NCBI RefSeq assembly: GCF_030812995.1
Contig: NZ_JAUSTT010000001.1
Location: 1-64,000 of the forward strand
Direction of reading: 5' to 3'
From: Bacillus chungangensis
GTDB lineage: Bacteria; Bacillota; Bacilli; Bacillales; Bacillaceae_C
DNA length: 64,000 nucleotides
Positions 22,088 through 35,751 of the stretch are shown one piece after another. The position numbers and the translations under genes were made by a program. The notes under the pieces are model-generated. The model searched no databases. It saw nothing but the letters and a program-made list of their open reading frames with translations, and was not told the origin of the DNA. Numbering within the stretch: position 1 is the stretch's first letter; the number at the start of each line of letters is the position of its first letter.

Positions 22088-22092
22088 CCGTT

Positions 22093-23031
22093 TCACCCAC
22101 GCTTTGCAATAATTGCTGCCCAATCTTCCATCACGTTTACTTCTTCAATAAAAAATCCAGAAGCAATCATTGCTTCCTGTACTGCTTCCTTCTTTTGCAA
22201 GATAATTCCTGAAGCGATAAAATAACCATCTTTCTTTACATATTTTGCCGCTTCATTGGTAAAACCAATAATCACGTCTGCTAAAATATTAGCGACAATC
22301 ACATCTGCTTTTGGAAAGCTGCCCTCTAATAGATTATTTTGTGTAACCTCGACAATATGGTGGCACTGATTGTGCCGTACATTTTCTTTTGCAACCCGAA
22401 CGGCTACTTCATCTAAGTCCAAGGCATACACTTTCTCAGCACCAAGCTTAGCAGCAGCGATGCTCAACACTCCTGACCCCGTACCGACATCAATAACCTG
22501 GTCTTGTTTTGCAACAAATCTTTCCAGCGCTTGAATACAAAGGACTGTTGTTGGATGCGTTCCTGTTCCAAATGCCATGCCAGGATCTAATTCTATAATG
22601 ATTTCATCGCTCGAGACAGGCTCATATATTTCCCATGTTGGTACAATTGTGCATTTCTCTGAAACTTTTACAGGATGATAGTATTTTTTCCAAGATGTCG
22701 CCCACTCCTCCTCATCAATCTCATTCACAGATAGATGGGACTTGCCAATATCAATTCCATAGAGTGGAAGATTCAAAATCGATTCCTTCACAGCTTCAAA
22801 TGTTTCTTTTAAAAAGCTATTAACTGGCAAATAACCTTTGATGATAACTCCTTCATCAGGATAGTCATTTGTGTTCAGCTCATAGAGTTCACCATATACA
22901 TTGTCCCAGTCTGCTTGAAGATCACTAGGGTCTTCAATAACAACGCCACTTGCTCCAGCTTCATGAAGAATATTCGATATCGGTTCAATTGCTTCATTTG
23001 TTGTTTGAATACTAATTTCAGACCATTTCAC
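22093..23031 (-). CDS. prmA: Ribosomal protein L11 methyltransferase
   Basis: This 312-residue protein has SAM motif [14 protein letters not shown] and the NILADVI motif. I place the start at a GTG at 23031 ([11 protein letters not shown]). It corresponds to the usual N-terminus, lies 22 bp past the dnaJ stop and has CGGAG upstream; longer in-frame starts would lie inside dnaJ. Confidence 0.93.
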   Translation of the reverse strand: MKWSEISIQTTNEAIEPISNILHEAGASGVVIEDPSDLQADWDNVYGELYELNTNDYPDEGVIIKGYLPVNSFLKETFEAVKESILNLPLYGIDIGKSHLSVNEIDEEEWATSWKKYYHPVKVSEKCTIVPTWEIYEPVSSDEIIIELDPGMAFGTGTHPTTVLCIQALERFVAKQDQVIDVGTGSGVLSIAAAKLGAEKVYALDLDEVAVRVAKENVRHNQCHHIVEVTQNNLLEGSFPKADVIVANILADVIIGFTNEAAKYVKKDGYFIASGIILQKKEAVQEAMIASGFFIEEVNVMEDWAAIIAKRG

Positions 23032-23053
23032 AGTCTGCCAACTCCGTTTCTGA

Positions 23054-24175
23054 TTAATCTCCTTTGACTTTTCGCTTAATTTTGTCAAAAAAGCTTTGAT
23101 GCTGTTCATCAGGCGTTTGTCCACTTATTTCAGCAAATTCACGCAGCAGCTGCTTCTGTTTTTCGGTTAATTTCGTTGGGGTAATAATTTTTACATGCAA
23201 GTGTTGATCACCGACACCGTATCCTCTCACATTCGGTACACCTTTTCCTTTTAAACGGAATTTTGTGTTTGTTTGTGTACCAGCCGGGATTTTCAACTTT
23301 ACTTTTCCATGTAATGTGGGCACTTCGATTTCATCGCCCAAAGCAGCCTGAACAAAGGTGATCGGCATCTCAAAATAAATATCATCGCCATCTCGTTCAA
23401 AAAATTCATGTTCACGCACATGGAAAACAACGAACAAATCTCCTGGTGGGCCGCCATTGATTCCAGGTTCTCCTTGACCGCTCACCCGCATTTGTTGACC
23501 GTCATCAATTCCTGCTGGAATTTTCACATGAATTTTCCGACGTTTTTTCACTTTACCTGCTCCAGCACATGTGCGGCATTTCTCCTTAATAAATTTCCCA
23601 GTACCGTTGCAATGATGACAAACTCGCCTATTCACAATCTTGCCAAAAGGAGTATTTTGCTCAATATTAAGCTGTCCACTACCGTGGCAATGTGAACATG
23701 TTTCGATTTTAGAGCCAGGTTTAGCGCCAGTTCCTTTACATGTATCACAATTTTCTTCACGAGGGATTTCTATATCTGTTTCCTTTCCGAATACTGCTTC
23801 TTCGAAAGAAAGACCCATTGTATATTGCAAATCGGCTCCTTGTCGAGGTGCATTAGGGTCGCGACGCCTGCCACCGCCGCCAAAAAATGTATTAAATATA
23901 TCTTCAAAGCCGCCAAAACCGCTTGCATTAAAACCGCCGCCGCCAAAGCCTTGAGTTGGGTCACTATGTCCAAACTGATCGTAGTTGGCACGCTTTTGAT
24001 CATCACTTAACGTTTCATAGGCTTCCGAAATTTCTTTAAATTTTTCACTTGCATTGGCTTCTTTATTAATATCAGGATGATATTTCTTGGATAGCTTCCT
24101 ATATGCTTTTTTTATTTCATCTTTAGAAGCCCCCTTGCTTAAACCAAGAACTTCGTAATAATCACGTTTGCTCAT
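23054..24175 (-). CDS. dnaJ: Chaperone protein DnaJ
   Basis: This 373-residue Hsp40 has a J domain with the HPD motif ([11 protein letters not shown]), a Gly/Phe region, four CxxCxGxG zinc repeats ([32 protein letters not shown]) and the C-terminal client-binding domain. The start at 24175 has GGGAG upstream. Confidence 0.98.
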   Translation of the reverse strand: MSKRDYYEVLGLSKGASKDEIKKAYRKLSKKYHPDINKEANASEKFKEISEAYETLSDDQKRANYDQFGHSDPTQGFGGGGFNASGFGGFEDIFNTFFGGGGRRRDPNAPRQGADLQYTMGLSFEEAVFGKETDIEIPREENCDTCKGTGAKPGSKIETCSHCHGSGQLNIEQNTPFGKIVNRRVCHHCNGTGKFIKEKCRTCAGAGKVKKRRKIHVKIPAGIDDGQQMRVSGQGEPGINGGPPGDLFVVFHVREHEFFERDGDDIYFEMPITFVQAALGDEIEVPTLHGKVKLKIPAGTQTNTKFRLKGKGVPNVRGYGVGDQHLHVKIITPTKLTEKQKQLLREFAEISGQTPDEQHQSFFDKIKRKVKGD

Positions 24176-24249
24176 GTAACCACTCCCGCTTCTTTTCACA
24201 TAAAGGTAATTTTATCATTGACCTACTTGACAATCAACTGACCACAGAC

Positions 24250-24287
24250 AAAAAGTCAAAGCCTGAATCGCCTGACTTTGACTTTTT
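24250..24287 (-). terminator. Hairpin between dnaK and dnaJ
   Basis: AAAAGTCAAAG pairs with CTTTGACTTTT, and T-runs occur on both sides. It lies just past dnaK and probably trims or attenuates the transcript before dnaJ, a feature seen in other Bacillus dnaK operons. Confidence 0.7.
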
Positions 24288-24309
24288 GCTTACCGTTTGA
24301 TGCATGAAG

Positions 24310-26181
<1,872 letters not shown>

Positions 26182-26286
26182 TTATGTAATTGCATCGTTA
26201 TAGCTGGCTGCAAAGTAGATGAATGCTTGCCATGATGATAACTCAGGAATATGTCGTTCTTACTTGAGTAAAGTATCTGTAAATAA

Positions 26287-26886
26287 TTACTGATTTACCT
26301 TTACCATCGAAGGACGAATGACACGATCCTTTAATTGGTACCCTTTTTGAAATTCCTCAACAACAATATTGGAGTCATAGCTTTCATCCTCTACTTGCAT
26401 CACTGCTTGATGGAGATGGGGATCAAACTCTTTCCCAACCGCTTCAATTTGGACTGCACCTTCTGCTTCTAAAGCCTTGATTAGCTCGCGGTAAATCATA
26501 TCCATTCCCTGAATCAATGTTTTCGATTGCTCATTTTCTGGCTCTACCTGCATAGCACGTTCAAAGTTATCTAAAGCTGGCAGCAATGAAGAAATAAGGT
26601 CCTGTGCTCGATATTTTTTGTAAGACTCTCGCTCTTTTTGTTCTCTTCTGCGATAGTTATCAAAGTCAGCTCGTAAACGCAAGTAGCTATTTTCATATTC
26701 CGCTAATTTTTGCTCTAATTCCTTGATTTTCTCGCTTGGATCTATTTCTTCATCTGCAACTGCCTCTTGAACCTCCCCTTCATCTTTTTTCTCTTCTTCA
26801 AGATTCGGAGTTTCTTCAGCAGTTGCATTTGCTTCATTTTCTTGATCTTCTCGTTGTTCTTCTAATGGCTGTTCTTCATTTGCCAT
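26287..26886 (-). CDS. grpE: Nucleotide exchange factor GrpE
   Basis: This 199-residue protein has an acidic disordered N-terminus (about 1-50), a long dimeric helix with [15 protein letters not shown], and a C-terminal beta domain ([16 protein letters not shown]). The ATG at 26886 has AGGGAGGTG six bases away. Confidence 0.97.
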   Translation of the reverse strand: MANEEQPLEEQREDQENEANATAEETPNLEEEKKDEGEVQEAVADEEIDPSEKIKELEQKLAEYENSYLRLRADFDNYRRREQKERESYKKYRAQDLISSLLPALDNFERAMQVEPENEQSKTLIQGMDMIYRELIKALEAEGAVQIEAVGKEFDPHLHQAVMQVEDESYDSNIVVEEFQKGYQLKDRVIRPSMVKVNQ

Positions 26887-26982
26887 TTTATTCACCTCCC
26901 TTAAATCGTCAAAAAAGACTAGAAATCAGCTGTAATATGCCGATTTCCAGTGAGCAGTGAGTATTTTTGGATTTCTAGACAA

Positions 26983-28011
26983 TTATCCGTGATAAAGCCT
27001 TGTCAACGCTTTAGACAAATCATCACTTAAAAAGTCTAATAAACTAATCACACGAGAATATTCCATTCTTGTCGGTCCAAGGATTGCAATAGTCCCTACT
27101 GGTTCATTGCTTATTTCATAGGTAGCCGTAATCAAACTGCAATGATTCATCACATTATGCTGATTCTCAGTTCCTATTTTAACATGAATACCATGGGGAC
27201 TGTCTCGGAATAATTCATATACACCCTGTTCTTGCTCAATCATATCAAGCAGTAACCGAATCTTTTGCAGATCATGGAATTCAGGTTGATTAAGCATATT
27301 AGTTTTTCCGCCAAAAAATACTTTTTCATGAGAAGACAGCTCGAAAGCACTCATGATCGTCTGTAAAACAAAATCATCGTGTAAAATGTGGTGTCTTAGC
27401 ACATCTAACACTTCATTTTTCATCTTTCTTTTTAAATCCATAATTGGTACACCAACAAGTTGGTCATTCAAGATGTTCACTACTTTTTCTAAGTCGCGAG
27501 AAGAAATAGCTGGGTGAAGTGTAAACATTTGATTCTCAACATGCCCAGTATCCGTTATTAATATCGCAACCGCTGTTTCTTCATTCAAAGGAACAAGTTG
27601 AATTTTTTTCAATTTGTTATCTTTCACAGCAGGTCCAAGTAAAATGGCAGTATAGTTTGTCATCTCTGATAAAATACTCGCAGATTTTTGCACAACCTTT
27701 TCTAATTCATACATCCGTTCGGAAAAGATCGAATGAATTTTAGATTTCTCATATGCATCTAGCTTTTGTGGTGATATTAGATGATCCACATAGTAACGAT
27801 AGCCTTTTTCTGAAGGTATTCTTCCAGATGAAGTATGGGTTTTTTCAATATAGCCCATATTCTCCAAATTCGCCATTTCATTCCTAATCGTTGCTGTGCT
27901 AAAAGAGATATTGCCTATTTTAGAAATGGTACCAGAACCAACAGGGTGTGCATTCTCAATAAATTCATCAATAATGATCTGTAAGATGAGAAGCTGACGA
28001 TCTGTTAACAA
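26983..28011 (-). CDS. hrcA: Heat-inducible repressor HrcA
   Basis: This 342-residue winged-helix repressor binds CIRCE and is stabilised by GroE. The N-terminal DNA-binding part has [32 protein letters not shown]. It is the first gene of the operon and its own CIRCE lies 16 bp upstream. Confidence 0.98.
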   Translation of the reverse strand: MLTDRQLLILQIIIDEFIENAHPVGSGTISKIGNISFSTATIRNEMANLENMGYIEKTHTSSGRIPSEKGYRYYVDHLISPQKLDAYEKSKIHSIFSERMYELEKVVQKSASILSEMTNYTAILLGPAVKDNKLKKIQLVPLNEETAVAILITDTGHVENQMFTLHPAISSRDLEKVVNILNDQLVGVPIMDLKRKMKNEVLDVLRHHILHDDFVLQTIMSAFELSSHEKVFFGGKTNMLNQPEFHDLQKIRLLLDMIEQEQGVYELFRDSPHGIHVKIGTENQHNVMNHCSLITATYEISNEPVGTIAILGPTRMEYSRVISLLDFLSDDLSKALTRLYHG

Positions 28012-28026
28012 TACAAATCACCTCTG

Positions 28027-28053
28027 TTAGCACTCTGCTGTAAGGAGTGCTAA
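28027..28053 (-). promoter_or_regulatory. CIRCE operator, perfect
   Basis: TTAGCACTC-N9-GAGTGCTAA matches the consensus at every position. HrcA binding here would repress the hrcA-grpE-dnaK-dnaJ operon. Confidence 0.98.
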
Positions 28054-28063
28054 ATCTAATAAT

Positions 28064-28092
28064 AAATTAACAAAATGAAAAACCATTGTCAA
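28064..28092 (-). promoter_or_regulatory. Promoter for the hrcA operon
   Basis: The leftward strand reads TTGACA (28092-28087), a 17-bp spacer and TAATTT (28069-28064), directly before CIRCE, so HrcA would block the initiation region. Confidence 0.65.
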
Positions 28093-28172
28093 TCATTTAG
28101 ATTTCCATTTTAGACAAGTGCTATACTCCCAAAAAACAATAAATCGCAGCTCTTCTTTTTTAATAATACTTG

Positions 28173-29303
28173 TTACGAAAGCAAAAAGGCTTGAAATACT
28201 TCATTACCAAAAAATTTCCCTCGTGTCGTTAGGCGGAGCGCTCCTTCTTTTTCTTCGAGCAAGCCTCTCGAAGTCATCGCTTGTATTGGCTTAGTAAATA
28301 CATCCTTTAGTTTATATGAGAATTTTTCCTCAAAGCGTTCTATGCTTACACCGGCTGTTTTTCGCAAGCCTAAAAACATTTCTTCTTCCATCTTTTCCTT
28401 GACTGTTAGCAGCTGCTCTTCATAGATTGGCAATTTATTCTCTGTTAAAGGTGTCATATAATGTTTAAGCGGACCATAATTAGATCGGCGTATGCCATTG
28501 ATATAGCTATGTGCTCCAGCCCCGAATCCATAATAAGCTTCATTGTTCCAATAAACAAGGTTATGCTTGCTTTCAAAGCCTTGTTTGGAAAAATTGCTAA
28601 TTTCATATTGGTGTAAGCCAGCTTCCTGCATGACATCCATTGCCAGTTCGTACATGCTTGCTTCACTATCCTCCGTCGGTAAATGAAGCTTGCCTTTTTT
28701 CATTAAGTTATAAAAAATTGTCTTTGGCTCTACAATAAGAGAGTAGATGGAGTAATGCGGAAGTTGTAATGCTATTGCTTTTGTTAATGTATCATGAAAT
28801 TGGGCTTCTGTTTGCCCAGGCAATGCGTACATTAAATCAATGCTAATGTTATTAATGCCGATCGCTTGTGCATGTTCAATTGATGTATATACGTCCTCTG
28901 CACGATGAGAACGGCCGATTTTTTCCAATAAATCATTATGAAACGATTGAACGCCGAAACTTAGTCTATTTACACCATATTCATGCAAAATTTGGAGCTT
29001 CTCTTTTGATAAATCTCCTGGGTTGGCTTCAAACGTAAATTCACCTGTATGAAAAGGCAGTGTTTCTCTTATTCCTTTACAAAGAACTGCTAGTTGTTTT
29101 TCATTTAAAGCTGTAGGTGTACCACCGCCAACAAAAATCGTATGTAGAGAAGCGGCTGGTTCTTGCTCTAATGTTAAAGACATTTCCTTTATCAGCATCA
29201 CTAAATATTCATCTACTGGCTGTTTTTCAATAAATACTTTATTAAAATCACAATAATGACAAATATGTTGGCAGAAAGGAATGTGGATATATGCGGCTCT
29301 CAT
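28173..29303 (-). CDS. hemW: Heme chaperone HemW (HemN-like)
   Basis: This 376-residue radical-SAM protein has the cluster motif CQHICHYCDF and glycine motif FVGGGTPTAL. The shorter length and operon with lepA match HemW rather than true coproporphyrinogen dehydrogenase; HemW delivers heme in studied bacteria. Confidence 0.93.
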   Translation of the reverse strand: MRAAYIHIPFCQHICHYCDFNKVFIEKQPVDEYLVMLIKEMSLTLEQEPAASLHTIFVGGGTPTALNEKQLAVLCKGIRETLPFHTGEFTFEANPGDLSKEKLQILHEYGVNRLSFGVQSFHNDLLEKIGRSHRAEDVYTSIEHAQAIGINNISIDLMYALPGQTEAQFHDTLTKAIALQLPHYSIYSLIVEPKTIFYNLMKKGKLHLPTEDSEASMYELAMDVMQEAGLHQYEISNFSKQGFESKHNLVYWNNEAYYGFGAGAHSYINGIRRSNYGPLKHYMTPLTENKLPIYEEQLLTVKEKMEEEMFLGLRKTAGVSIERFEEKFSYKLKDVFTKPIQAMTSRGLLEEKEGALRLTTRGKFFGNEVFQAFLLS

Positions 29304-29447
29304 TCAATCACAACCTGTCTATCTTCAATAGGATCATTTTTTCTTCTTTGTTCCTGTATTCTGCTTCACACAATAAGCGCTTGATTTCCTTTTAGAAGAG
29401 AAAAGGGAAGTGAGACGCCGCACTTGGCATGCCTTACTCCCCGACAT

Positions 29448-31280
29448 TTAACTCGTATGATCATCATCCATCTTCAAGACGGCCATAAATGCCTCTTGAG
29501 GCACTTCTACTGAACCAACTTGCTTCATTCGTTTTTTCCCTTCTTTTTGCTTTTCAAGAAGCTTCCGTTTCCGAGAAATGTCTCCTCCATAACATTTAGC
29601 TAATACATTTTTACGCATTGCTTTTATTGTCGAACGGGCAATAATCTTTTGGCCAACAGCAGCCTGTACCGGCACTTCAAAATGTTGGCGAGGAATGAGC
29701 TCCTTCAGTTTTTCGACGATGTTTTTCCCTCGATCATAGGAAAAATCCTTATGAACAATAAAGCTTAATGCGTCGACGCGTTCTCCATTTAAAAGAATGT
29801 CCATTTTCACTAGTTTTGATGGACGATAGCCAATTAGTTCATAATCGAAAGACGCGTATCCTTTTGTGTGAGATTTCAATTGATCAAAAAAATCATATAC
29901 AATTTCAGATAGTGGAATCTCATAAATAACATTCACTCGGATATCATCTAAATATTGCATATCAATAAAGTTGCCTCGCTTAGCCTGCGAAAGCTCCATG
30001 ACTGCACCGACATAATCATTCGGAACCATCATCGAAGCTTTTACGTATGGCTCTTCAATCCTGTCAATTTTTTGGGGATCAGGCATATTGGAAGGATTAT
30101 CGACCTTCAAGTCTGTACCATCCGTTAAAAAGACTTGATAAATAACACTTGGAGCTGTTGTAATCAAGTCAATTTTAAATTCTCGTTCAATACGTTCTTG
30201 GATAATCTCCATGTGCAGAAGCCCAAGAAAACCGCAGCGAAAGCCAAAACCAAGCGCTTGAGACGTTTCAGGTTCATATTGTAAAGCAGAATCATTTAAT
30301 TCTAATTTTTCCAACGCTTCACGGAGGTCATTGAACTTTGCGGAATCAATCGGATATAGCCCGCAAAACACCATTGGGTTTAATTTCCGATAACCTGGGA
30401 GCGGGGCTGCTGCTGGATTTTGGGCACTAGTAATGGTGTCCCCTACCCTTGTATCGCCAACATTTTTAATCGATGCTGCCAAAAAGCCAACATCTCCAAC
30501 TGTCAATTCCTCTCTACTCTCTGCTTTCGGTGCAAAAACTCCAACCTCTGTCACTTCAAAGCTTTTGCCAGTTGCCATCATCTTTATTCTGTCGCCTACT
30601 TTAACAGAACCATCCACAACACGAATGTTGGCAATCACTCCACGATAAGGATCAAAAACAGAATCAAAAATGAGCGCCTTTAGTGGAGCATTCGGATCTC
30701 CGTTTGGCGGCGGCACAGTTTTCACAATTTGTTCTAAAATTTCATCAATGCCGATGCCAGCTTTAGCAGAAGCTAATACCGCCTCTGACGCATCCAAGCC
30801 TATTACATCTTCTATCTCCTGCCGCACTCTCTCAGGCTCCGCAGCAGGTAAATCTATCTTATTAATGACCGGCATAATTTCAAGCTCGTTGTCGAGTGCC
30901 AAATAAACATTTGCCAATGTTTGTGCCTCTATTCCTTGGGCTGCATCCACTACAAGTATAGCACCCTCACAAGCGGCAAGACTTCTTGATACTTCATAAG
31001 TAAAATCGACATGTCCTGGGGTATCGATTAAATGAAAAATATAATCTTCCCCATCCTTTGAACGATATTTTAATTGGACTGCATTTAGCTTAATTGTAAT
31101 GCCACGTTCCCGTTCTAAATCCATCGAATCAAGGAGTTGGTTTTTCATTTCACGGTGTGTTAATGCATTCGTCTTTTCAAGAATACGATCCGCCAACGTT
31201 GATTTTCCATGGTCGATATGCGCAATAATCGAGAAATTACGGATTTTTTTTTGTCTTTGACATTTTTCTTCACTATTCAT
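29448..31280 (-). CDS. lepA: Elongation factor 4 (LepA)
   Basis: This 610-residue translational GTPase back-translocates or remodels stalled ribosomes. It has G1 [10 protein letters not shown]3 DTPGHVDF, G4 NKID and the LepA-specific C-terminal domain with [26 protein letters not shown]. The ATG at 31280 has AGGAG eight bases upstream. Confidence 0.98.
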   Translation of the reverse strand: MNSEEKCQRQKKIRNFSIIAHIDHGKSTLADRILEKTNALTHREMKNQLLDSMDLERERGITIKLNAVQLKYRSKDGEDYIFHLIDTPGHVDFTYEVSRSLAACEGAILVVDAAQGIEAQTLANVYLALDNELEIMPVINKIDLPAAEPERVRQEIEDVIGLDASEAVLASAKAGIGIDEILEQIVKTVPPPNGDPNAPLKALIFDSVFDPYRGVIANIRVVDGSVKVGDRIKMMATGKSFEVTEVGVFAPKAESREELTVGDVGFLAASIKNVGDTRVGDTITSAQNPAAAPLPGYRKLNPMVFCGLYPIDSAKFNDLREALEKLELNDSALQYEPETSQALGFGFRCGFLGLLHMEIIQERIEREFKIDLITTAPSVIYQVFLTDGTDLKVDNPSNMPDPQKIDRIEEPYVKASMMVPNDYVGAVMELSQAKRGNFIDMQYLDDIRVNVIYEIPLSEIVYDFFDQLKSHTKGYASFDYELIGYRPSKLVKMDILLNGERVDALSFIVHKDFSYDRGKNIVEKLKELIPRQHFEVPVQAAVGQKIIARSTIKAMRKNVLAKCYGGDISRKRKLLEKQKEGKKRMKQVGSVEVPQEAFMAVLKMDDDHTS

Positions 31281-31902
31281 GTAGTTCACTCCTGTTAAAA
31301 ATCCCGCCTATAAGCCTTGTTCAGAAAAATCATTTGCTAAAACGTGCATGGAACTAGTACAGCTAAAAAATATGAATCGTAGTACGGATGAAGCCAACAT
31401 TTTTCAGCAATAACATTGAATGCGCCATTGGTTATTTGGGACTTTTTGAACAACCTCTAAAAGTGAAACTCCATCAGTGGGGATGACCTTCATCAGATGG
31501 AGGATCTCAAGCCAAGAATACGGTGCTTATAAAGATCACTATTTCCGCTTGTCATGTATACGCTGCCGAAGCTTTTCCAGCCAATTTCTATACTTGGCGA
31601 CTCACATTCGGACGCCATACACAAATTATCCTCCATTTTATTGTATGAAGGGGGTTGTTACAGCTCTTTAGACGTGGGATAAACTATTTTTGATTATATC
31701 AGCACGTTTTCCAAGATTCAATGGAAATTGGATAGTCAATGGCTGCTTAATGTTGAATCGACTTACAAAGCCTGTATAGAAATATTCAAATTAATAAGAG
31801 AAATTCTAGATTTCTTTTGACAGTTAGATGTAGAATAAAACACAAGATTAGAAAACATTGAGGCAAATTACGGGGCTTGAACCTTAGTAGAGTAGCGAAG
31901 CT
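31281..31902. other. 622-bp gap with a decayed repeat
   Basis: No credible gene lies between yqxA and lepA. The gap holds a decayed copy of the dispersed repeat (31463-31683) and a possible second tail (GACAGTTAGATGTAGAATAAA near 31820). In B. subtilis yqxA and lepA are closer, so the gap looks like repeat insertion. Confidence 0.55.
31463..31683. repeat. Dispersed repeat, decayed copy 5
   Basis: It starts GTGAAACTCCATCAGTGGGG and ends TTTAGACGTGGG-ATAAA. The inside has diverged from the other copies beyond easy alignment. Confidence 0.6.
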
Positions 31903-32283
31903 TTAAAAGAGCGCAGCTATACCCTCTAGTATGTTTTCTATTAAAGTTGTTAACATAGTAGATAGCCATTGCGCCAACTGTGAGAATAGATTTTTCTTTT
32001 GTTGGTGAGTTATTTCTTTATAATCTTCATAATCTCCGTCTTTTGGAGTCGAAGCGATACTATTCCCTAAAACCGTCGCTTCCATTTCCCCATCTTTATT
32101 TTCTTTAATCATAAAAGGCGAACGAAAGGATTGATCATTATATCCTTTCATTTCTATCATTTTTTGATTAGCATGCTGCATCCCGACTAAAACACCAAGA
32201 AATAAAAGTGTTATTAAGAGTAAACATTTCAAAAAAAATCTCTTCAACTTCATCATTCCCTCATTTATCGGTTTACTGCCCAT
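31903..32283 (-). CDS. yqxA: YqxA family protein (DUF3679)
   Basis: This 126-residue protein from ATG 32283 has GAGGAG nine bases upstream. One membrane helix (about residues 12-33) is followed by a short soluble part with a C-terminal hydrophobic stretch. It lies beside lepA as in B. subtilis, where yqxA belongs to the gpr-spoIIP-yqxA region. Function is unknown. Confidence 0.8.
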   Translation of the reverse strand: MGSKPINEGMMKLKRFFLKCLLLITLLFLGVLVGMQHANQKMIEMKGYNDQSFRSPFMIKENKDGEMEATVLGNSIASTPKDGDYEDYKEITHQQKKNLFSQLAQWLSTMLTTLIENILEGIAALF

Positions 32284-32511
32284 TTTTCTTTGCTCCTCAT
32301 TTATAGAGTTTTTCTCTTCCAAAACATGAACATGTTTGGAAAAGCCCATAGCAGCTAGCATCGAATGCTTTGTGTATGGGCTCCCTTGCTAATACAATCT
32401 CTTAGAGGAGCTGAAATTTGTTTTTTTTAGAATATTATATGTAGATGCTAGAGAAAGTAGAACTCCGAGCTAGCTTTACTTTTAATTATTCTATTGAAAG
32501 AGCGAGAAGCA

Positions 32512-33621
32512 TCAAGATGTTTTAAAGCCTGCGTCTTGTTGATCAATAGCAGCATGTAGAGCAGCATTTAGACCGTTGGCAATGACATTAGCCATGTCTT
32601 CCATAAAAACGTCTACTTCCTTCGGTGTTACCATTAGATTATGCCCTAACGGTACAAGGACTTCGTGAATAAGCTGGCGTTTTTCTTCTTCTTCCAGTGT
32701 CCCTACTATTCCCAAAAAAGTTGAACGCTGTTCTTTCTCCGGCAGGTCCTCTTCTGATAGCACTCGTTGTTCTCCAAACGTCATCCCAGCTGGGGTCAAA
32801 GCTTTTGCTGGTTGATCGCCTTCTTTCATTTCTTTTCCAAAATGCTTTAGCATCAAATCGATCGTATCACTTGTAATGGTGACAGCATCAACAACCGTAG
32901 GCACACCTATGGCAATGACTGGCACATGGAGGGTAGCACTGCTTAATTCCTTGCGCTTATTCCCTACTCCAGAGCCAGGATGAATGCCAGTATCAGATAT
33001 TTGAATCGTTGTATTGACTCTTTCAATAGATCGAGATGCTAAGGCATCGACAACGATGATAAAGTCAGGTTTTGTTTTATCGGCTACTCCAAACACGATG
33101 TCACTTGTTTCAATGCCTGTCAGCCCCATCACACCAGGTGCTAAAGCACTAACCGGCCGATATCCTTTCTCCACTTGTTCACTTTGCAGCCGGAATAAAT
33201 GGTTTGTAACAAATATTTTTTCGCTTACTTGTGGACCAAGAGAATCAGGGGTAACATTCCAATTGCCTAATCCTACAACTAAACAGCTTGCGTGTTTAGG
33301 TATATGTAATGCTTGCAAAAACTCAGCGAACTCTTTAGCAAAAAGCGATGCTACTTTTTGCTGTAATACAGTGTCCTGTTTTCTAATTCCTTGCATTTCC
33401 AAAGTGACGTAGTGGCCAGCTTTCTTCCCAATTCTTTTTTCACCCTCTTTGGAAATTTCCACATAAGTTACTTTTATTCCATCTTCGATTCTTTCCTCTA
33501 CAAGAACATCATCGTCCTTGTTTTTTTCATCATTTTCCTCAAGCGTCATCTCATGAGCCTCTAAGGCTAAATCCGTTCTAATCCCATAGACACTTAAATC
33601 AAGCTCGTTTTCTTTTTTCAT
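32512..33621 (-). CDS. gpr: Germination protease Gpr
   Basis: This 369-residue aspartic-type protease degrades small acid-soluble spore proteins at germination. It is made as a zymogen with a short N-terminal propeptide ([24 protein letters not shown]). The ATG at 33621 has GAGGAGGGG upstream. SpoIIP is expected directly downstream in Bacillus but is not there. Confidence 0.96.
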   Translation of the reverse strand: MKKENELDLSVYGIRTDLALEAHEMTLEENDEKNKDDDVLVEERIEDGIKVTYVEISKEGEKRIGKKAGHYVTLEMQGIRKQDTVLQQKVASLFAKEFAEFLQALHIPKHASCLVVGLGNWNVTPDSLGPQVSEKIFVTNHLFRLQSEQVEKGYRPVSALAPGVMGLTGIETSDIVFGVADKTKPDFIIVVDALASRSIERVNTTIQISDTGIHPGSGVGNKRKELSSATLHVPVIAIGVPTVVDAVTITSDTIDLMLKHFGKEMKEGDQPAKALTPAGMTFGEQRVLSEEDLPEKEQRSTFLGIVGTLEEEEKRQLIHEVLVPLGHNLMVTPKEVDVFMEDMANVIANGLNAALHAAIDQQDAGFKTS

Positions 33622-34230
33622 CGTAAAAGCCCCTCCTCTGTTGTCTTTCTGCGCTCTTGGCATTCATTCAGAAATTATTCCCTTTCCTTTTGCCCTTCAT
33701 TCATTTATTGTCTTTATTAATAGAATGCGGGATATTATAGGCGGCAGATTGGAAAGACTGGATGATAAAGTGATGCTTTCATTAGTACTCACTTATAAGA
33801 AATAGAACGAAGACAAAAATCGCAGGCGTCCTCGAAAAAAACCGTTTTTTTCTTCGTGCGATGCTGATTCTAGAAGCTTCCTTATCCTGTCGGCTCGAAC
33901 CAATCGGACATTTGATTTTCAGTTTTTCCCACCTATCGCTTCTGATTCCTCTCACTCCCTTGAGGGTGGTGGGGCCTTAATTTGCCAGTTAGATGTAGGA
34001 TAAAACTTGAATGCCAGTTCATACAGTGAAAGATTAGTTTACAGCCAGTTCTCCCAGTATTTTTAAAATTTTTTCACTTATAAGCTGGCTAGTATTATTT
34101 AAAATGGCCGCAGGCAAAGGATTGATATTGCAATCTCATCATTGTTTTGATAAAATATCACTTGTTCTTCTTGAATAGAATCTTGTTTGTCGAGTAGGGT
34201 AAAATCCTCGATGCTTAGGAGGTGAAAGTA
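33622..34230. other. Gap between gpr and rpsT with a long repeat copy
   Basis: The divergent gpr and rpsT genes are separated by about 609 bp that hold a long-variant repeat (33770-33999) and the promoter regions of both genes. I see no gene. Confidence 0.55.
33770..33999. repeat. Dispersed repeat, long copy 6
   Basis: This 230-bp copy is flanked by ATAAA on both sides (33765-33769 and 34000-34004). It has the long-variant middle (GCAGGCGTCCTCGAAAAAA, TTCTTCGTGCGATGCTGATT), then GAACCAATCGGACATTTGA and the family tail. The flanks support a clean insertion. Confidence 0.75.
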
Positions 34231-34494
34231 GTGCCAAATATTAAATCAGCGATTAAACGAGTGAAAAAGAATGAAGCTCGCAATGCACAAAATGCTTCTG
34301 TTAAAGCATCTATGCGAACTGCAATTAAAAAATTCGAAACTGCGGTAGAAAATAATGAAGGTGACAAACAACAACTTTATACAGTTGCTGTAAAAAAATT
34401 AGATAAAGCTGTTTCAAAAGGGCTTATTCATAAAAACACGTCTAACCGTCAAAAATCTCGCTTAACGAAAAAGTTACAAAAAGCAAATGCATAA
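34231..34494 (+). CDS. rpsT: 30S ribosomal protein S20
   Basis: This 87-residue S20 starts at GTG ([18 protein letters not shown]) with AGGAGGTG eight bases upstream, which decides the start against an earlier in-frame codon inside the ribosome-binding site. Confidence 0.97.
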   Translation: MPNIKSAIKRVKKNEARNAQNASVKASMRTAIKKFETAVENNEGDKQQLYTVAVKKLDKAVSKGLIHKNTSNRQKSRLTKKLQKANA

Positions 34495-34682
34495 AGCAAC
34501 ACGGAAGATGCTTCATTTAAAGATCAAATGTATTTGGCCTTTTCAATATTCGTATGATCCAAACACTGCGCATTCCCAATTTTCTTGGCAGTATAGACGC
34601 AGCGTTATGAAGCATGAGAATGAAGAGCGAGTGCTTGAGAGTAATTTACTCCTGACCTCGTTCTTTTATTTTTGTTCAAAAA

Positions 34683-34711
34683 AACGATCCTTTCCATTAG
34701 GATCGTTTTTA
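34683..34711. terminator. Bidirectional terminator rpsT/holA
   Basis: AAAACGATCCT pairs with AGGATCGTTTT and runs of A and T flank both sides between convergent rpsT and holA. Confidence 0.85.
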
Positions 34712-34713
34712 AA

Positions 34714-35751
34714 TTAAGAAAAAGATTGCTGTTTCAAATGGGATAACTGAAATAAAAACATTTCAACTACCATAGACTTTTCCATTCTTCCTGTTTTCAT
34801 TTGCAAATCGCACTCTGCAAGAAGGGTCATTATCTTTTTTAAATCTGCTTCTTGAAATAAATTCGCTTGTTTCATCGCAAGCTTAACTCGAAATGGATGT
34901 ACTTTTAAAAAACTTGCAATTTGCTGTTGACCATAACCTTTCTTTAATAGTGCCTTTGATTGATAAACAAGACGAAATTGTCCTGCTAGAATGGAAAGGA
35001 TTTTAATTGGTTCTTCATTTAATTTTAATAAATCATAATAGATTCTCAGCGCTTCCTCCATTTTACGCTGAACGACCATATCAACAAGAGAAAAAATATT
35101 TTGCTCCAGTGTTTTTGCTACTAATCGATCTACCATCTCATGATCAATTTCTTGCTCTTTGCCAGCATATAAAGCGAGTTTTTCAATTTCTGATGACAGC
35201 AGCATTAAATTTGTTCCTCCTAGCATCGCTAAATGCTCAGCCGCCTGTTTTGAAATTTTCACTTCATATTGAGATGCTCGGTCAGAAATCCACCCAATCA
35301 ATTCCTGTTCCTTTAGTTGCTTTGCTTCCCCTATTACCGCATGTTTTTTTAACAGCTTTGTCAGCTTTTTACGTTCATCCAGTTTTTCATAATCAGCAAT
35401 AAATACGACGATGGCATGCGGCGCTGGCTTCATTATATAGTTTTCAAGTTTTTTTAAATGGTGTTCCACTTTCCCTGTTTTTTTTTCAGCTGTTAAAAAA
35501 AAGGGATGATACAAGAAAAGAAGTCTTTTTTCTCCTAAAAAAGGAAAAGTTTCAGCATCCTCCAATGCTGTTTCAACTGGGACTTCTTCTAAATCATAAG
35601 AGGAAAAGTTAAAATCAATTTCTGTATCGGATAAAACATTTTTCAATAATTTTTGTTTTGTTTCATTGATTAAAAATTGCTCGGTGCCATATAATAAATA
35701 TAACGGTGAAAATTGTTTTTTTGTGATTTTTCCCCATATGTTCATCATCAT
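34714..35751 (-). CDS. holA: DNA polymerase III delta subunit (YqeN)
   Basis: This 345-residue clamp-loader subunit opens the sliding clamp. The N-terminal PLYLLYGTEQFLINE and central LYAGKEQEIDHEMVDRLVAK with ATP-less AAA+ architecture match HolA. Several ATGs are stacked at the start, so residues 1-3 are uncertain. Confidence 0.94.
   Translation of the reverse strand: MMMNIWGKITKKQFSPLYLLYGTEQFLINETKQKLLKNVLSDTEIDFNFSSYDLEEVPVETALEDAETFPFLGEKRLLFLYHPFFLTAEKKTGKVEHHLKKLENYIMKPAPHAIVVFIADYEKLDERKKLTKLLKKHAVIGEAKQLKEQELIGWISDRASQYEVKISKQAAEHLAMLGGTNLMLLSSEIEKLALYAGKEQEIDHEMVDRLVAKTLEQNIFSLVDMVVQRKMEEALRIYYDLLKLNEEPIKILSILAGQFRLVYQSKALLKKGYGQQQIASFLKVHPFRVKLAMKQANLFQEADLKKIMTLLAECDLQMKTGRMEKSMVVEMFLFQLSHLKQQSFS

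Noticed and set aside
32284-32361. Upstream in-frame extension of yqxA as a SpoIIP remnant
   Set aside because: The 26 extra residues do not resemble SpoIIP, and the better ribosome-binding site is at 32283.
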